From Stenotrophomonas sp. UBA7346 (lineage in GTDB: Bacteria > Pseudomonadota > Gammaproteobacteria > Xanthomonadales > Xanthomonadaceae): DNA of 64,000 bases. A model generated the notes under the pieces. It did no database searches, was not told the DNA's origin, and was given only the letters and a program-made list of their open reading frames with translations. The translations under genes and the position numbers were made by a program. Below, in pieces: positions 24,664-35,227 of the stretch; position 1 is the first letter of the stretch, and each line of letters begins with the position of its first letter. The stretch covers positions 1-64,000 of the forward strand of contig DKPB01000060.1 of NCBI GenBank assembly GCA_002471015.1, given 5' to 3'.

Positions 24664-26558
24664 TCAAGCGCCTGTGCCTGCTGCTGTTGCTGTCGCTGCC
24701 TGTCCCTTGTCTGTTGGCACAGGACGCAGCCGCCGCCACCGAGCCTTCGCAATGGACGATCAACATGAAGGACACGGATATCCGTGACTTCATTGGCGCG
24801 GTGGCCAATATCACCGGCGACACCCTGATCGTCGACCCACGCGTGACCGGTGAGGTCAGTGTCAGCGCGCAGGAGCCGATGAGCCTGCCGGAGGTGCGCC
24901 GCCTGTTCCTGTCGGTGATGACCGTGCACGGCTTTGCGGTGATCGAAGAGGACAGGCAGACGCGGGTGGTGCCCAACGACGAGGCCCATGTCTTTGCCGA
25001 TGGCCGCAGCCGCGGCCCGGATGCGATCGAGACCCGGGTGCTGAGCGTGCAGAACGGCAGCGTTGCCGACCTGCTGCCCACCCTGCGCCCGCTGGTGCCG
25101 GCCAATGCCTATCTGGCCGCCGTGCCTACTTCCAATGCGCTGATCATCAGCGACCGCCGCGGCAATATCACCCGCATCGAATCACTGGTACGCCAGCTCG
25201 ACGCGCCGCGCCTGCACGCGCACAGCGACTACCAGGTGCAGTACGCCAGCGTCGAGAGCCTGCAGAAGCTGCTGCAGGCCAGTGTTGCCAGTACCGCCAA
25301 TGGCGCCAGCACGCGGGTGCTGGCCGATACCCGCACCAACCGCCTGCTGGTTTTCGGCCCCGAGCAGGCACGCCAGCGCCTGCTGGCGCTGGCACGCTCG
25401 CTGGACGTGGACGCTCCGCGCTCCACCACCACCCAGGTGATCCGCCTGCAGCATGGCGATGCCAAGCAGATGGCGCAGACCCTGGGGGCCATCGGCGATT
25501 CGATCAAACAGGAAGACGATGCCAAGACCGCACCAACCGGCACCCTGATCCGCGCCGACGAAAGTCTCAATGCGGTAGTGATCCACGCCAAGCCGGAGAT
25601 GCTGCAGATCCTCACCGACATCGTCCGCCAGCTCGACATCCCGCGCTCGCAGGTGCTGGTGGAGGCGGCCATCGTCGAGATATCGGGCGACATCGAGGAT
25701 GCGCTGGGCGTGCAGTGGGCACTGGATGGCGGCTCGCGCAGCAACGGCGTGGGTGGCATCAACCACAACGATACCGGGCTGTCGATCGGCACCCTGCTGG
25801 GCGCACTGGCCGCCGGCACCACTCCGACCTCGCTGCCCTCCGGCGCCATCCTCGGCATCGGCAACAGCAACTTCGGCGCGTTGGTGACGGCGCTATCCAC
25901 CAACTCCAGGAACAACCTGTTGTCCACGCCGACGCTGCTGACCCTGGACCACGAGCCGGCGGAGATCCTGGTCGGCCAGAACGTGCCCTTCCAGACCGGC
26001 TCGTACACCACCACCGGTGACGGCACCAGCAACCCCTTCACCACCATCCAGCGCCAGGACATCGGCGTGACCCTGAAGGTGACCCCGCACATCAACGACG
26101 GCGGCACGCTGCGGCTGGAGATCGAACAGGAGATCTCCTCGCTGGCAGCCACGCCCAGCGGCATCACCCTGTCCGACGTGATCACCAACAAGCGTTCGAT
26201 CAAGAGCACCATCCTGGCCAATGACGGCCAGGTGATCGTGCTTGGCGGGCTGATCCAGGACGACGTCACCCATGGCCGCTCCAGCGTGCCGCTGCTGGGC
26301 AGCATTCCCGGCCTGGGCCGGCTGTTCAGCTCCACCCGTGATACCCGGGTCAAACGCAACCTGATGGTGTTCCTGCGCCCCACCGTGATCCTCGGCCAGT
26401 CCGCGGCCGGTGACATCAGCACACGCAAGTACCTGGACCTGCGCGGCGCACCACCAAACACCGGCAAGTACGCCAACCCATTGCCCGCCTCGGCCGAACA
26501 ACTGTTCAACACCGACGGCGGTTCCGACCGCGCCACCGTGCCATCCACCGGCCGCTGA
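24660..26558 (+). CDS. gspD: Type II secretion secretin GspD
   Basis: A 632-residue outer-membrane channel subunit, starting in an ATGA overlap with gspC. A signal peptide (to about residue 21) is followed by the N0 domain (WTINMKDTDIRDFIGAVANI), three N1-N3 repeats (TRVLSVQNGSVADLLPTLRP; DYQVQYASVESLQKLLQ; TTQVIRLQHGDAKQMAQTL) and the secretin domain (about 330-590: VLVEAAIVEIS, NLLSTPTLLTLDHEPAEILV, GVTLKVTPHIN, VPLLGSIPGLGRLF). The C-terminal tail of about 50 residues may be the pilotin-binding S region. No pilotin gene is seen. Confidence 0.95.
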   Translation: MIKRLCLLLLLSLPVPCLLAQDAAAATEPSQWTINMKDTDIRDFIGAVANITGDTLIVDPRVTGEVSVSAQEPMSLPEVRRLFLSVMTVHGFAVIEEDRQTRVVPNDEAHVFADGRSRGPDAIETRVLSVQNGSVADLLPTLRPLVPANAYLAAVPTSNALIISDRRGNITRIESLVRQLDAPRLHAHSDYQVQYASVESLQKLLQASVASTANGASTRVLADTRTNRLLVFGPEQARQRLLALARSLDVDAPRSTTTQVIRLQHGDAKQMAQTLGAIGDSIKQEDDAKTAPTGTLIRADESLNAVVIHAKPEMLQILTDIVRQLDIPRSQVLVEAAIVEISGDIEDALGVQWALDGGSRSNGVGGINHNDTGLSIGTLLGALAAGTTPTSLPSGAILGIGNSNFGALVTALSTNSRNNLLSTPTLLTLDHEPAEILVGQNVPFQTGSYTTTGDGTSNPFTTIQRQDIGVTLKVTPHINDGGTLRLEIEQEISSLAATPSGITLSDVITNKRSIKSTILANDGQVIVLGGLIQDDVTHGRSSVPLLGSIPGLGRLFSSTRDTRVKRNLMVFLRPTVILGQSAAGDISTRKYLDLRGAPPNTGKYANPLPASAEQLFNTDGGSDRATVPSTGR

Positions 26559-26652
26559 CACGGTACGCGGCTGCGCCGGCATGCGGGCGTTGGGACCCGG
26601 ATGCGCGCCGCCGCACCTACCTGTAGTACTTCAATACCAAGGGGAGTAATTC

Positions 26653-29349
26653 TTGAAGAACGCACTCAATCCGCGCGTGCTTGTACTGGCACTGTCCACC
26701 GCCCTGCTGGCTGCCTGCGGCGGCGGTGGTGGTGGCGACAGCAGCAGCGGTGGCGGCAGCACCGGTGGTGGCACCCCCACCCCGGCCGACCCGTACCCGG
26801 AGCCCACCAGCGCGGCCTATGACGAAGTTGACCTGAAGGGCTTCTACGACATCGATGCCAGCGGTGCCGCCCGCGCCGTGCGCAACGACCTGGAAGGCAC
26901 GCTGCCGGCGATGATCCAGTTCGCCCAGAGCCACACCGTCGACCCCAGCGGCAACGAAGCCAAAAACATGCCACGGCTGACCACCGAGCGCGCCGCACTG
27001 TTGCTGGTGACGCCGGACCCATCGCTGAAGGACGTCGATGCGGTGAAGGTCACCGTGTCCGTTGACGGCACTGCCAAGGGCACGCTGGAACTGCTGCACC
27101 CCAACGCCATGTACCGGTCGGACTACAACAACGGCGACGGCCGCCCCGACTACAACTACTCGCGCCGGGCCTGGTCGGTGGAACTGCCGTGGGACTGGGT
27201 CAAGCCGGGCATGAGCCTGAGTGTCAGCGACAGCAAGTCACGCAGTGGCAGCCTGGCCGCCGACAAGATCGATTTCGGCGCCCCCGCCGAGCTGGTGGTG
27301 CACAACATCCGCCTGGGCATGCTCACCGATCCACCCGCCGAGAGCGATGCGTTCTGGCTGTTGAAGAACCCCGAGCAGGGTGCGGCCGACTACTTCCAGA
27401 CCATCCCCGCCGCCCGCTTCACCGTGGCCTATTACGAGCCGATGAAGCTGGACAAGGTGATGGTGGCCAACGGCACCATCTACGACACCGCCAGCAGCGG
27501 CGAAGGTGGCGTGTACTCCGGCGACATGCGCGAGAACACCGGCAAGTCCACGGTCAGCGTCGGCATCAACCTGGCCAACTTCGGCGCCACCGCGTCCGGC
27601 ATGGCCGGGCAGTCGCAGCCGCAGTGGTTCCAGAACGTGGTGGCACACCACGCCGTGGGCAGGTACAGCAACGGCGTGCAGAGCCATGGCCTGAGTGGCG
27701 GCAACGGCATGCTCACGCTGTACTCCACCAGCGGCAACGAGTTCAGCCATGAAATCGGCCACCACTACGGGCTGGGCCACTACCCCGGCCAGTCGGGCGA
27801 CAACTACTTCCTGTCCGGCCACCACCACGACAGCGGCTGGGGCTATATCGCCTACCGCAAGCGCATGCGCGGCAACCTGCACTGGAGCCGCGCCAAGAAC
27901 GGCGGCCTCAGCGGCATGCCGATCTACGACGACACCTACAGCTTCGCCACCGACGCGATGGCTGGCGGCAACTATTCCAGCGCATTGTCGCGCTACACCC
28001 ATTACACCGGTTACAGCACCAGGATCGCGATCCAGCCGCGCCTGGACAAGCCGGTGCCCACGCAGAGCGCTTCCACCGGCTACCTGGGCTGGAATGCCGA
28101 CACCCGCAAGATGGAGCCGGTAACCGGCAAGGTGCCCAACAACAGCCAGTTGTTCTTCAACTCGCCTGACGGCAACTACCTCAAGCCACGCCTGGTAGGT
28201 ACGGAAGTGTTCACCGTGCTCGGCGGCTACGACCCCGATACCGGCAATGCCCTGCTCTACCCCGCGTTCCGCGGCAACTGGGGCAATGTGTTCGACCTGC
28301 CGGCGCCGGTGGCCAATGCCAGCAACCGCCAGTGCTGGCTGGAGGTCGGCTTCAGCGGTGGCGGCAGCAAGCGCATCGCGGTGGCCGGCAACATCCTGCA
28401 GAACGGCTCGGTCAACAAGCTGCACATCAACCTGGCCCAGGCCGACAAGCCGCAGCAGGCCAGCCTGCAATGCCAGGCACCGGGTGCGGCGGTAACCACG
28501 CTCGCCAGCATGAGCTTCCCGCAGAACCTTGCGCCGATGAAGGCACCGGTGGTGGTCGGCAAGGAAGCGGGCTACAGCGCACTGCGCGCAGTCGAACTGC
28601 CCGAGCTGGAAACCTTGCTGGTTGCCGCCGGCGGCAAGCCGCTGATCAACCTGGGCGCGCGTGGCAACCTGCTGTACGCCAGTTGGGGCGGCGATGCCAC
28701 CGGGCTGTCCAGCCAGGCACGCCAGGTCCGCGACGCCTACATCGCCCAGGAAACCAAGGCCACGCGCCTGAACCGCTGGATGAACCGCTACCGCAGCGAT
28801 CTGCAGGCCAGCAACAACTCCGCTGCGGTGGATGCGCTGAAGAAGCTGCTGGACACCCTGGGACTGCGCCAGAGCCCGCTGCTGCCGGTGGGCCAGCAGA
28901 TGCTGGTGACCGGCAACAAGCACTGCCTGAAGACCGAAGACGTGGACGGCAAACCGTCGGTCTACATCGCGCAGGCCAGCAGCTGCACCGGTGCCGACAA
29001 CGAACTGTGGATGGCCGACCTGCGCGGTGCGATCCACAGCGTGGCCAATCCCACCCTGTGCCTGTCCGGCAGCGGTGGCAACAATGCGGCCGTGACCCTG
29101 GCACGTTGCGACCGCACGCTGGACGCGCAGATGTTCGACCTGAGCGGCTTGCCGAGGATCCTGCGCAACACCACCTGCCTTGACCTGTCCGGCGGCTTCC
29201 TCACCAACGGCCGCGGCAAGCTGATCACCTACAACTGCAGTGGTGGCGGCAACCAGCAGTGGACCGGCCTGAGCGCCAACGACAATGCCTTGTTGGCGCT
29301 GCTCAGCCCCAACAACCTGGTCGTGATGCGTGGCTTGAACATCCAGTAA
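26653..29349 (+). CDS. M66-type (StcE-like) metalloprotease lipoprotein with C-terminal ricin-type domain
   Basis: An 898-residue protein. The start is a TTG at 26653 with GGGGAG at ideal distance. A lipoprotein signal (STALLAAC) is followed by a Gly/Ser linker. The catalytic motif is HEIGHHYGLGH: zinc ligands His366, His370 and His376 with catalytic Glu367, in the metzincin pattern HExxHxxGxxH; the continuation HYPG fits the M66 family, whose model StcE cleaves mucin-type glycoproteins and is exported by a T2S system. The last 130 residues have paired Cys and a QQW motif, as in ricin-type carbohydrate-binding domains. It lies directly after gspD, so it is a likely T2S substrate. Confidence 0.87.
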   Translation: MKNALNPRVLVLALSTALLAACGGGGGGDSSSGGGSTGGGTPTPADPYPEPTSAAYDEVDLKGFYDIDASGAARAVRNDLEGTLPAMIQFAQSHTVDPSGNEAKNMPRLTTERAALLLVTPDPSLKDVDAVKVTVSVDGTAKGTLELLHPNAMYRSDYNNGDGRPDYNYSRRAWSVELPWDWVKPGMSLSVSDSKSRSGSLAADKIDFGAPAELVVHNIRLGMLTDPPAESDAFWLLKNPEQGAADYFQTIPAARFTVAYYEPMKLDKVMVANGTIYDTASSGEGGVYSGDMRENTGKSTVSVGINLANFGATASGMAGQSQPQWFQNVVAHHAVGRYSNGVQSHGLSGGNGMLTLYSTSGNEFSHEIGHHYGLGHYPGQSGDNYFLSGHHHDSGWGYIAYRKRMRGNLHWSRAKNGGLSGMPIYDDTYSFATDAMAGGNYSSALSRYTHYTGYSTRIAIQPRLDKPVPTQSASTGYLGWNADTRKMEPVTGKVPNNSQLFFNSPDGNYLKPRLVGTEVFTVLGGYDPDTGNALLYPAFRGNWGNVFDLPAPVANASNRQCWLEVGFSGGGSKRIAVAGNILQNGSVNKLHINLAQADKPQQASLQCQAPGAAVTTLASMSFPQNLAPMKAPVVVGKEAGYSALRAVELPELETLLVAAGGKPLINLGARGNLLYASWGGDATGLSSQARQVRDAYIAQETKATRLNRWMNRYRSDLQASNNSAAVDALKKLLDTLGLRQSPLLPVGQQMLVTGNKHCLKTEDVDGKPSVYIAQASSCTGADNELWMADLRGAIHSVANPTLCLSGSGGNNAAVTLARCDRTLDAQMFDLSGLPRILRNTTCLDLSGGFLTNGRGKLITYNCSGGGNQQWTGLSANDNALLALLSPNNLVVMRGLNIQ

Positions 29350-29357
29350 GTGCTGAC

Positions 29358-29380
29358 GCCCGGGGCCCCGTGCCCCGGGC
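29358..29380. repeat. GC-rich inverted repeat after the protease gene
   Basis: An 8-bp perfect stem (GCCCGGGG / CCCCGGGC) with a seven-base loop, 9 bp after the protease stop codon and 13 bp before the next gene. It has no T tract, so it is a possible RNA-stabilising or Rho-assisted end rather than a standard terminator. Confidence 0.6.
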
Positions 29381-29392
29381 ACTACTACCGCC

Positions 29393-29941
29393 ATGATCCT
29401 GCGCGCCCTGCCATCGACCGTGTTCTGCCTGCTCGCCATCGCCATCGCCGTCGGCGCGGCCGCGCAGGCGGCTGAACGCAGCCCCCGTCCACCGGCGCTT
29501 GCAGGCACCGGCCAGGAGGCCGTGCCACGCCTGCTGGGCACGCTGGTGCATGTGCAGCCCGAACGTTCACTGGCCGTGCTGGGCAGCAATGGGCAAGCCG
29601 CACAGACCGTGCGGATCGGCCAACTGCTCGACAATGGCCTGCGCCTTGAGGCGATCGCCAGCGATCACGTGGTGGTGACCCGCGCCGGCCAACGCTATTC
29701 ACTGCCGCTGCTCGGCCAGGCGGCAGGCCAACGTCGTCCTGCTACTGCACCACGGCCTGCGGGGAACACGATGGACACCAGCAGCGATGCCAGCGCCCCC
29801 TCGGCCGCCACCGCCAGTGCCTTGCGCGCAGGCAACCTCGACGACGTGCGTGCAGCCTGCGCCGATCCGTCCCTGATGCAGGCACTGCCGGCCGCGCAGA
29901 AAGCCGAACTGGATGCACTGGGCGTGTGCACGCCGCACTGA
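29393..29941 (+). CDS. Periplasmic GspC homology-region-like protein
   Basis: A 182-residue protein with an N-terminal hydrophobic signal (VFCLLAIAIAVGAAAQA). Residues about 47-105 read like a GspC HR domain: LLGTLVHVQPERSLAVLGSN, then VRIGQLLDNGLRLEAIASDH and VVVTRAGQRYSLPL. A low-complexity Ala/Ser/Thr linker follows, then a short helical end with two Cys residues. It follows the protease gene by 43 bp on the same strand. It resembles but is not the main GspC, which is at 24205. A role as a second GspC-like adaptor for this secretion system is inference. Confidence 0.65.
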   Translation: MILRALPSTVFCLLAIAIAVGAAAQAAERSPRPPALAGTGQEAVPRLLGTLVHVQPERSLAVLGSNGQAAQTVRIGQLLDNGLRLEAIASDHVVVTRAGQRYSLPLLGQAAGQRRPATAPRPAGNTMDTSSDASAPSAATASALRAGNLDDVRAACADPSLMQALPAAQKAELDALGVCTPH

Positions 29942-30009
29942 CCCACGCCGATCCGGGGTTCACCCCGCGCCCGGCATACTGTTGGCTTGGACACCATCAG
30001 GGCCACCCC

Positions 30010-30453
30010 ATGAATACCGCCACCGAGCTGCTGCAGATCGCCTGCCCACACTGCAATGCGATCAACCGCGTACCCGCGGCACGGCTGGGCCAGTCACCGG
30101 CCTGCGGACGCTGCCACCAGGGTCTGTTCACCGGCACGCCCATGGTCTTGAATGCGGACGCGTTCGACGCCCATGCCACTCGCTCGCAGATTCCGCTGCT
30201 GGTGGATTTCTGGGCCAGCTGGTGCGGCCCTTGCCGGCAGATGGCGCCGGAATTCGCCAAGGCCGCCAGCCAACTGGAGCCGCGCATGCGCCTGGCAAAA
30301 CTGGACACCGAAGCCGAGCCGGCCATCGCCACCCGCTACGGCATCCGCAGCATCCCGACGATGGTATTGATCCTGGGTGGGCGCGAGATCGCCCGCCAAT
30401 CGGGCGCCATGCCAGCCAGCAGCATCGTGCAGTGGGCGAGCGCGCAACGGTAG
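30010..30453 (+). CDS. trxC: Thioredoxin 2
   Basis: A 147-residue protein. Four cysteines in an N-terminal zinc site (Cys12, Cys15, Cys32, Cys35) distinguish it from thioredoxin 1. The active site is WCGPC (Cys72/Cys75), followed by the thioredoxin cis-proline segment GIRSIPTMVLI. The start MNTATELLQIACPHC is chosen over an upstream in-frame ATG because it matches the family. It reduces cytoplasmic disulfides and in relatives is induced by oxidative stress; no OxyR-like site was identified here. Confidence 0.95.
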   Translation: MNTATELLQIACPHCNAINRVPAARLGQSPACGRCHQGLFTGTPMVLNADAFDAHATRSQIPLLVDFWASWCGPCRQMAPEFAKAASQLEPRMRLAKLDTEAEPAIATRYGIRSIPTMVLILGGREIARQSGAMPASSIVQWASAQR

Positions 30454-30543
30454 TAGCCGCTGCACCTGCTCCAGCGCACGCCGGCCCCGCCAAACGGTCA
30501 TCCCGGTCATTCCATTCCCACGCCGGAAACCTAAGCTCAGCCC

Positions 30544-31443
30544 ATGACCGGGTTGAGCAGACTGCAACAGGCCATCGCAAGGCACAGTGGCGACGGCTTC
30601 TGCGCCACCGCGATACCGCGTCTGGCCTTGATGCGTTCGGAGAAGCCCAGCAACGCATCGGCATCGGTATTCGAAGCCTGGCTGCTGGTAGTCGCCCAGG
30701 GCAGCGTGCGCATGCTGCTGGGCACGGAGCATTGTGAACTTGCCGCTGGGCACTATGCCGTCACCACGGTAGACCTGCCGCTCAGCGGCCGGATCCACCA
30801 GGCCGGTGCGGCCCGCCCTTATCTCGGCCTTGCGCTCAGCCTGCAGCCGGCGATGCTGGCGGACGTACTGCTGCAGATGGGCGAGCAGGCCCGCGACCTG
30901 CCGCCTTCGGCAGGCATGGCCAGCGGCACGCTGTGCACGCAACTGCTGGACCCGCTCATGCGCCTGCTTGAGCTGCTGGAACAATCCCACGACATCGCCA
31001 TGCTGGCGCCGCTGATCGAGCGCGAGATCCTGTACCGGCTGTTGTGCGGGCCGCAAGGCGCAATGCTGCGTCAACTGGCCTTGGCCGACAGCCGCCTGTC
31101 GCGCATCAGTCGTGCCATCGCGCGTATCCGCGGCACGTATACCCAGCCACTGCGTGTCGGCACGCTGGCGCATGAGGTGGGCATGAGCCCCTCATCGCTG
31201 CACCGGCATTTCAAGGCGGTCACCGGCATGAGCCCGCTGCAGTACCAGAAACGGCTGCGCCTGCAGGAAGCCCATCGACGGCTTGCCAACCATCAGGACA
31301 GTGCGGCCCGCATCGCCTTCGCGGTGGGCTATGAAAGTGCCTCGCAGTTCAGTCGCGACTACCGCAACGTATTCGGCATTCCGCCCGCGCGCGATGCCGC
31401 CCGGCTCCGCCACCGACTGTTGCATGGCGACCGGTTGGACTGA
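30544..31443 (+). CDS. AraC-family transcriptional regulator
   Basis: A 299-residue regulator with an N-terminal cupin-like ligand domain of the AraC_N type (SVFEAWLLVVAQGSVRMLLG, LAAGHYAVTTVDLPLSGRI) and a C-terminal pair of helix-turn-helix motifs (about 200-290: LRVGTLAHEVGMSPSSLHRHFKAVTG and IAFAVGYESASQFSRDYRN). Regulators of this subgroup usually control an adjacent oxidoreductase; the next gene, a zinc alcohol dehydrogenase 156 bp downstream on the same strand, is the obvious candidate. The inducer is unknown. Confidence 0.92.
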   Translation: MTGLSRLQQAIARHSGDGFCATAIPRLALMRSEKPSNASASVFEAWLLVVAQGSVRMLLGTEHCELAAGHYAVTTVDLPLSGRIHQAGAARPYLGLALSLQPAMLADVLLQMGEQARDLPPSAGMASGTLCTQLLDPLMRLLELLEQSHDIAMLAPLIEREILYRLLCGPQGAMLRQLALADSRLSRISRAIARIRGTYTQPLRVGTLAHEVGMSPSSLHRHFKAVTGMSPLQYQKRLRLQEAHRRLANHQDSAARIAFAVGYESASQFSRDYRNVFGIPPARDAARLRHRLLHGDRLD

Positions 31444-31599
31444 CTGTCCCGCACCCGCGGCCGGCTGTTCCCCGCCAGTGAGGCTGTTTGGCAGCATCGG
31501 GCAAGAATCTGCCCGTGCGCGGCAAACAGCGCCCCCGCCAACGGCTTACCTTCCTGCCTGATGCCCGGGCATAGCCCATTCCCTTGAAGGAACGCCGCG

Positions 31600-32697
31600 A
31601 TGAAAGCTTCTGTTGTCAATGCAGTGGGTGGTGGTTTTACTGTGCAGGAGCTGCAGCTTGCACAACCACAAGGCCGGGAGGTGCTGATCCAGGTCAGGGC
31701 CTCGGGGCTTTGCCATAGCGACCTGACGCTGGCGGAAACAGGCTTTGGCTATTCCCCCCCCATGGTGCTAGGCCACGAAGTTGCCGGGGTGGTGATCGCG
31801 GTGGGTGAACAGGTCAGCGAATGCGCCGTTGGAGACCATGTCGTCGGCTGCCTGATCCAGTTCTGTGGACGCTGTGTGCCATGCCTTTCCGGGCACACCC
31901 ACGCATGCCTGCACCCCGAAGCAACCCTGCGTGGCCCCGACCAGCCCGCGCGGCTGTGCTGCAGCGATGGCCAGCCCGTCGAGCAGGGCTTTGGATTGGG
32001 CGGCTTCGCCGCCCAGGTGCTGACCCACGAAAGCCAGCTGGCAGTAGTACCCAAGGCGCTGCCGTTCGAACAGGCCGCAGTGCTGGGGTGCGGCATGCTC
32101 ACTGGCGCCGGCGCCGTGCTCAATACCGCCAAGGTGCGACACGGGGAAAGCGTGGTGGTGATCGGCGCAGGTGGCGTCGGGCTTTGCGCCGTTGCCGGTG
32201 CCGTGTTGGCCGGTGCATCACGTATCGTTGCCGTGGACCTGGCCGAGGGCAAACTGCAACGCGCACGCGGATTGGGCGCGACGGATACCATCGATGCCAG
32301 CCAGACAGAACCGGTGCAGGCATTGAAGGCATTGCTGCCCGGCGGCGCTGACCATGTATTTGATTTTGTCGGCGTACGCACGGTGGTCGAGCAGGGATTG
32401 CAGATGCTGGCCAAGGGCGGGGGCCTGTACCTGGTCGGCATAGGCGACGGCACCACGCGTATCGACCTGCATACCCTGGGCATGATGAGCAACCACAACC
32501 GCATCGTGTCGGTATACATGGGCTCGTCCAACCTCAAGCGCGACATCCCGTTCTATGCGCAGATGGCGCTGGCAGGGCGCGTCAATCTGGCCGCACTGGT
32601 TTCGCGGCAAATTGCGCTGTCACAGATCGACGAAGGTTTCCGCTCGCTGAAGGACGGCTCGACCGCCCGTGTGGTGATCACCGACTTCGAGCATTGA
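31600..32697 (+). CDS. Zinc-dependent medium-chain alcohol dehydrogenase
   Basis: A 365-residue MDR-family dehydrogenase. Catalytic zinc ligands are Cys38 and His59 (GHE motif) with a third Cys in AVLGCGMLTGAG; the structural zinc site is Cys89, Cys92, Cys95 and Cys103 in the standard spacing. The NAD-binding Rossmann motif is VIGAGGVGLCAV, followed by an acidic end (IVAVD) that favours NAD over NADP. The long insert around residues 105-130 and overall form resemble class III-related aryl- or long-chain alcohol dehydrogenases. The start has a GAAGGAA ribosome site. It is probably controlled by the upstream AraC protein. Confidence 0.92.
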   Translation: MKASVVNAVGGGFTVQELQLAQPQGREVLIQVRASGLCHSDLTLAETGFGYSPPMVLGHEVAGVVIAVGEQVSECAVGDHVVGCLIQFCGRCVPCLSGHTHACLHPEATLRGPDQPARLCCSDGQPVEQGFGLGGFAAQVLTHESQLAVVPKALPFEQAAVLGCGMLTGAGAVLNTAKVRHGESVVVIGAGGVGLCAVAGAVLAGASRIVAVDLAEGKLQRARGLGATDTIDASQTEPVQALKALLPGGADHVFDFVGVRTVVEQGLQMLAKGGGLYLVGIGDGTTRIDLHTLGMMSNHNRIVSVYMGSSNLKRDIPFYAQMALAGRVNLAALVSRQIALSQIDEGFRSLKDGSTARVVITDFEH

Positions 32698-32727
32698 CCC
32701 TTCGCGGCAGAAACGACCCACACCCAC

Positions 32728-33185
32728 GTAGTGCCGAGCCATGCTCGGCAGGGGCGTTCCCGGCGCAGGCAGCCGCGCCAAGGCTTCAAAAGCTACCCCT
32801 CCCCAACCCTCCCCTGCGCTGCGCGCAAGGGAGGGGGCAAAGCACTCCACCTGCGCCGAATATGTAGTGCCGAGCCATGCTCGGCAGGGGGCTTTACCCG
32901 CCAAAGCCAACGTCGCCCTCACCCCAACCCCGCTCCGCGCCCCGGTCCTTGCGCTGGCGCAAGGCCGTTCGAATGGCTGCGAACCTTTGGTTCGCAAGCA
33001 GCCCTTCTCACCCCGCAGGCGGGAGAGGGGCTAAAACGAGCGCTGCCTCCCCCCGCTCCGCACCCCGGTCCTTGCGCTGGCGCAAGGTCGTTCGAATGGC
33101 TGCGAACCTTTGGTTCGCAAGCAGCCCTTCTCACCCCGCTCGCGGGAGAGGGGCTGAAGCGGTAGTGCCGAGCCAGGCTCGGCAG
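32728..33185. repeat. Three single SMAG/REP elements
   Basis: GTAG-headed palindromes at 32728-32751, 32864-32887 and 33162-33185, of the same family as the cluster at 13717. The third has AGG in place of ATG in the loop. They are interspersed with the R2 repeats. No gene is visible between 32698 and 33493. Confidence 0.9.
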
Positions 33186-33330
33186 GGGCTTTGCCTGCCA
33201 AAGCCAAAGCTACCCTCACCCCAACCCCCGCTCCGCGCCCCGGTCCTTGCGCTGGCGCAAGGTCGTTCGAATGGCTGCCAATTTTTGGTTCGCAAGCAGC
33301 CCTTCTCACCCCGCAGATGGGAGAGGGGCT
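32931..33330. repeat. Three direct copies of a 102-bp double-hairpin repeat (R2)
   Basis: Copies at 32931-33032, 33054-33155 and 33229-33330. Each starts with GCTCCGCGCCCCGGTCC (one base differs in the second), continues with a CCTTGCGC/GCGCAAGG hairpin, then a TGCGAACC/GGTTCGCA hairpin with a TTT loop, and ends in GGCGGGAGAGGGG or a close variant. Two of the three are preceded by CCCTCACCCCAACCCC, so each looks like an insert inside the short CTCTCCCG palindrome found elsewhere. The third copy has a damaged second stem. Confidence 0.88.
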
Positions 33331-33430
33331 GAAGCAAAGGCCAGAAGCTACCCCTCCCCAACCCTCCCCTTGGCTTCGCCAAAAGGAGGGGGCCACGGCA
33401 CGCATCCTGCGGCGTCGGTACGCGGGCCAA

Positions 33431-33457
33431 AACAAAACCCCGCCTTGCGGCGGGGTT
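33431..33457 (-). terminator. Rho-independent terminator of groESL
   Basis: A 9-bp stem (AACCCCGCC / GGCGGGGTT) followed on the minus strand by TTTTGTTTT, 37 bp beyond the groEL stop codon. Confidence 0.9.
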
Positions 33458-33493
33458 CTGGGTATTACCAGCAGCGGTGAGGCTGCGGCGGAC

Positions 33494-35143
<1,650 letters not shown>

Positions 35144-35158
35144 TGCGATTACCTCTGA

Positions 35159-35182
35159 GTAGAGCCGAGCCAAGCTCGGCTG
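35159..35182. repeat. SMAG-type palindrome between groES and groEL
   Basis: GTAGAGCCGAGC CAA GCTCGGC: a GTAG-headed element of the AGCCGAG subtype. It lies inside the groESL transcript, 16 bp before the groEL start codon, and would form a 7-bp hairpin in the mRNA close to the groEL ribosome site. Confidence 0.75.
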
Positions 35183-35227
35183 CTTTTATCGGGAAAGGGG
35201 TATGACAGGAACAGGCAGCGCGGCGGC

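Noticed and set aside
32931..33330. tRNA-like T-arm sequence (GTTCGAA) in the R2 repeats
   Set aside because: No acceptor stem, anticodon arm or CCA can be arranged around it; the hairpins follow a different plan.
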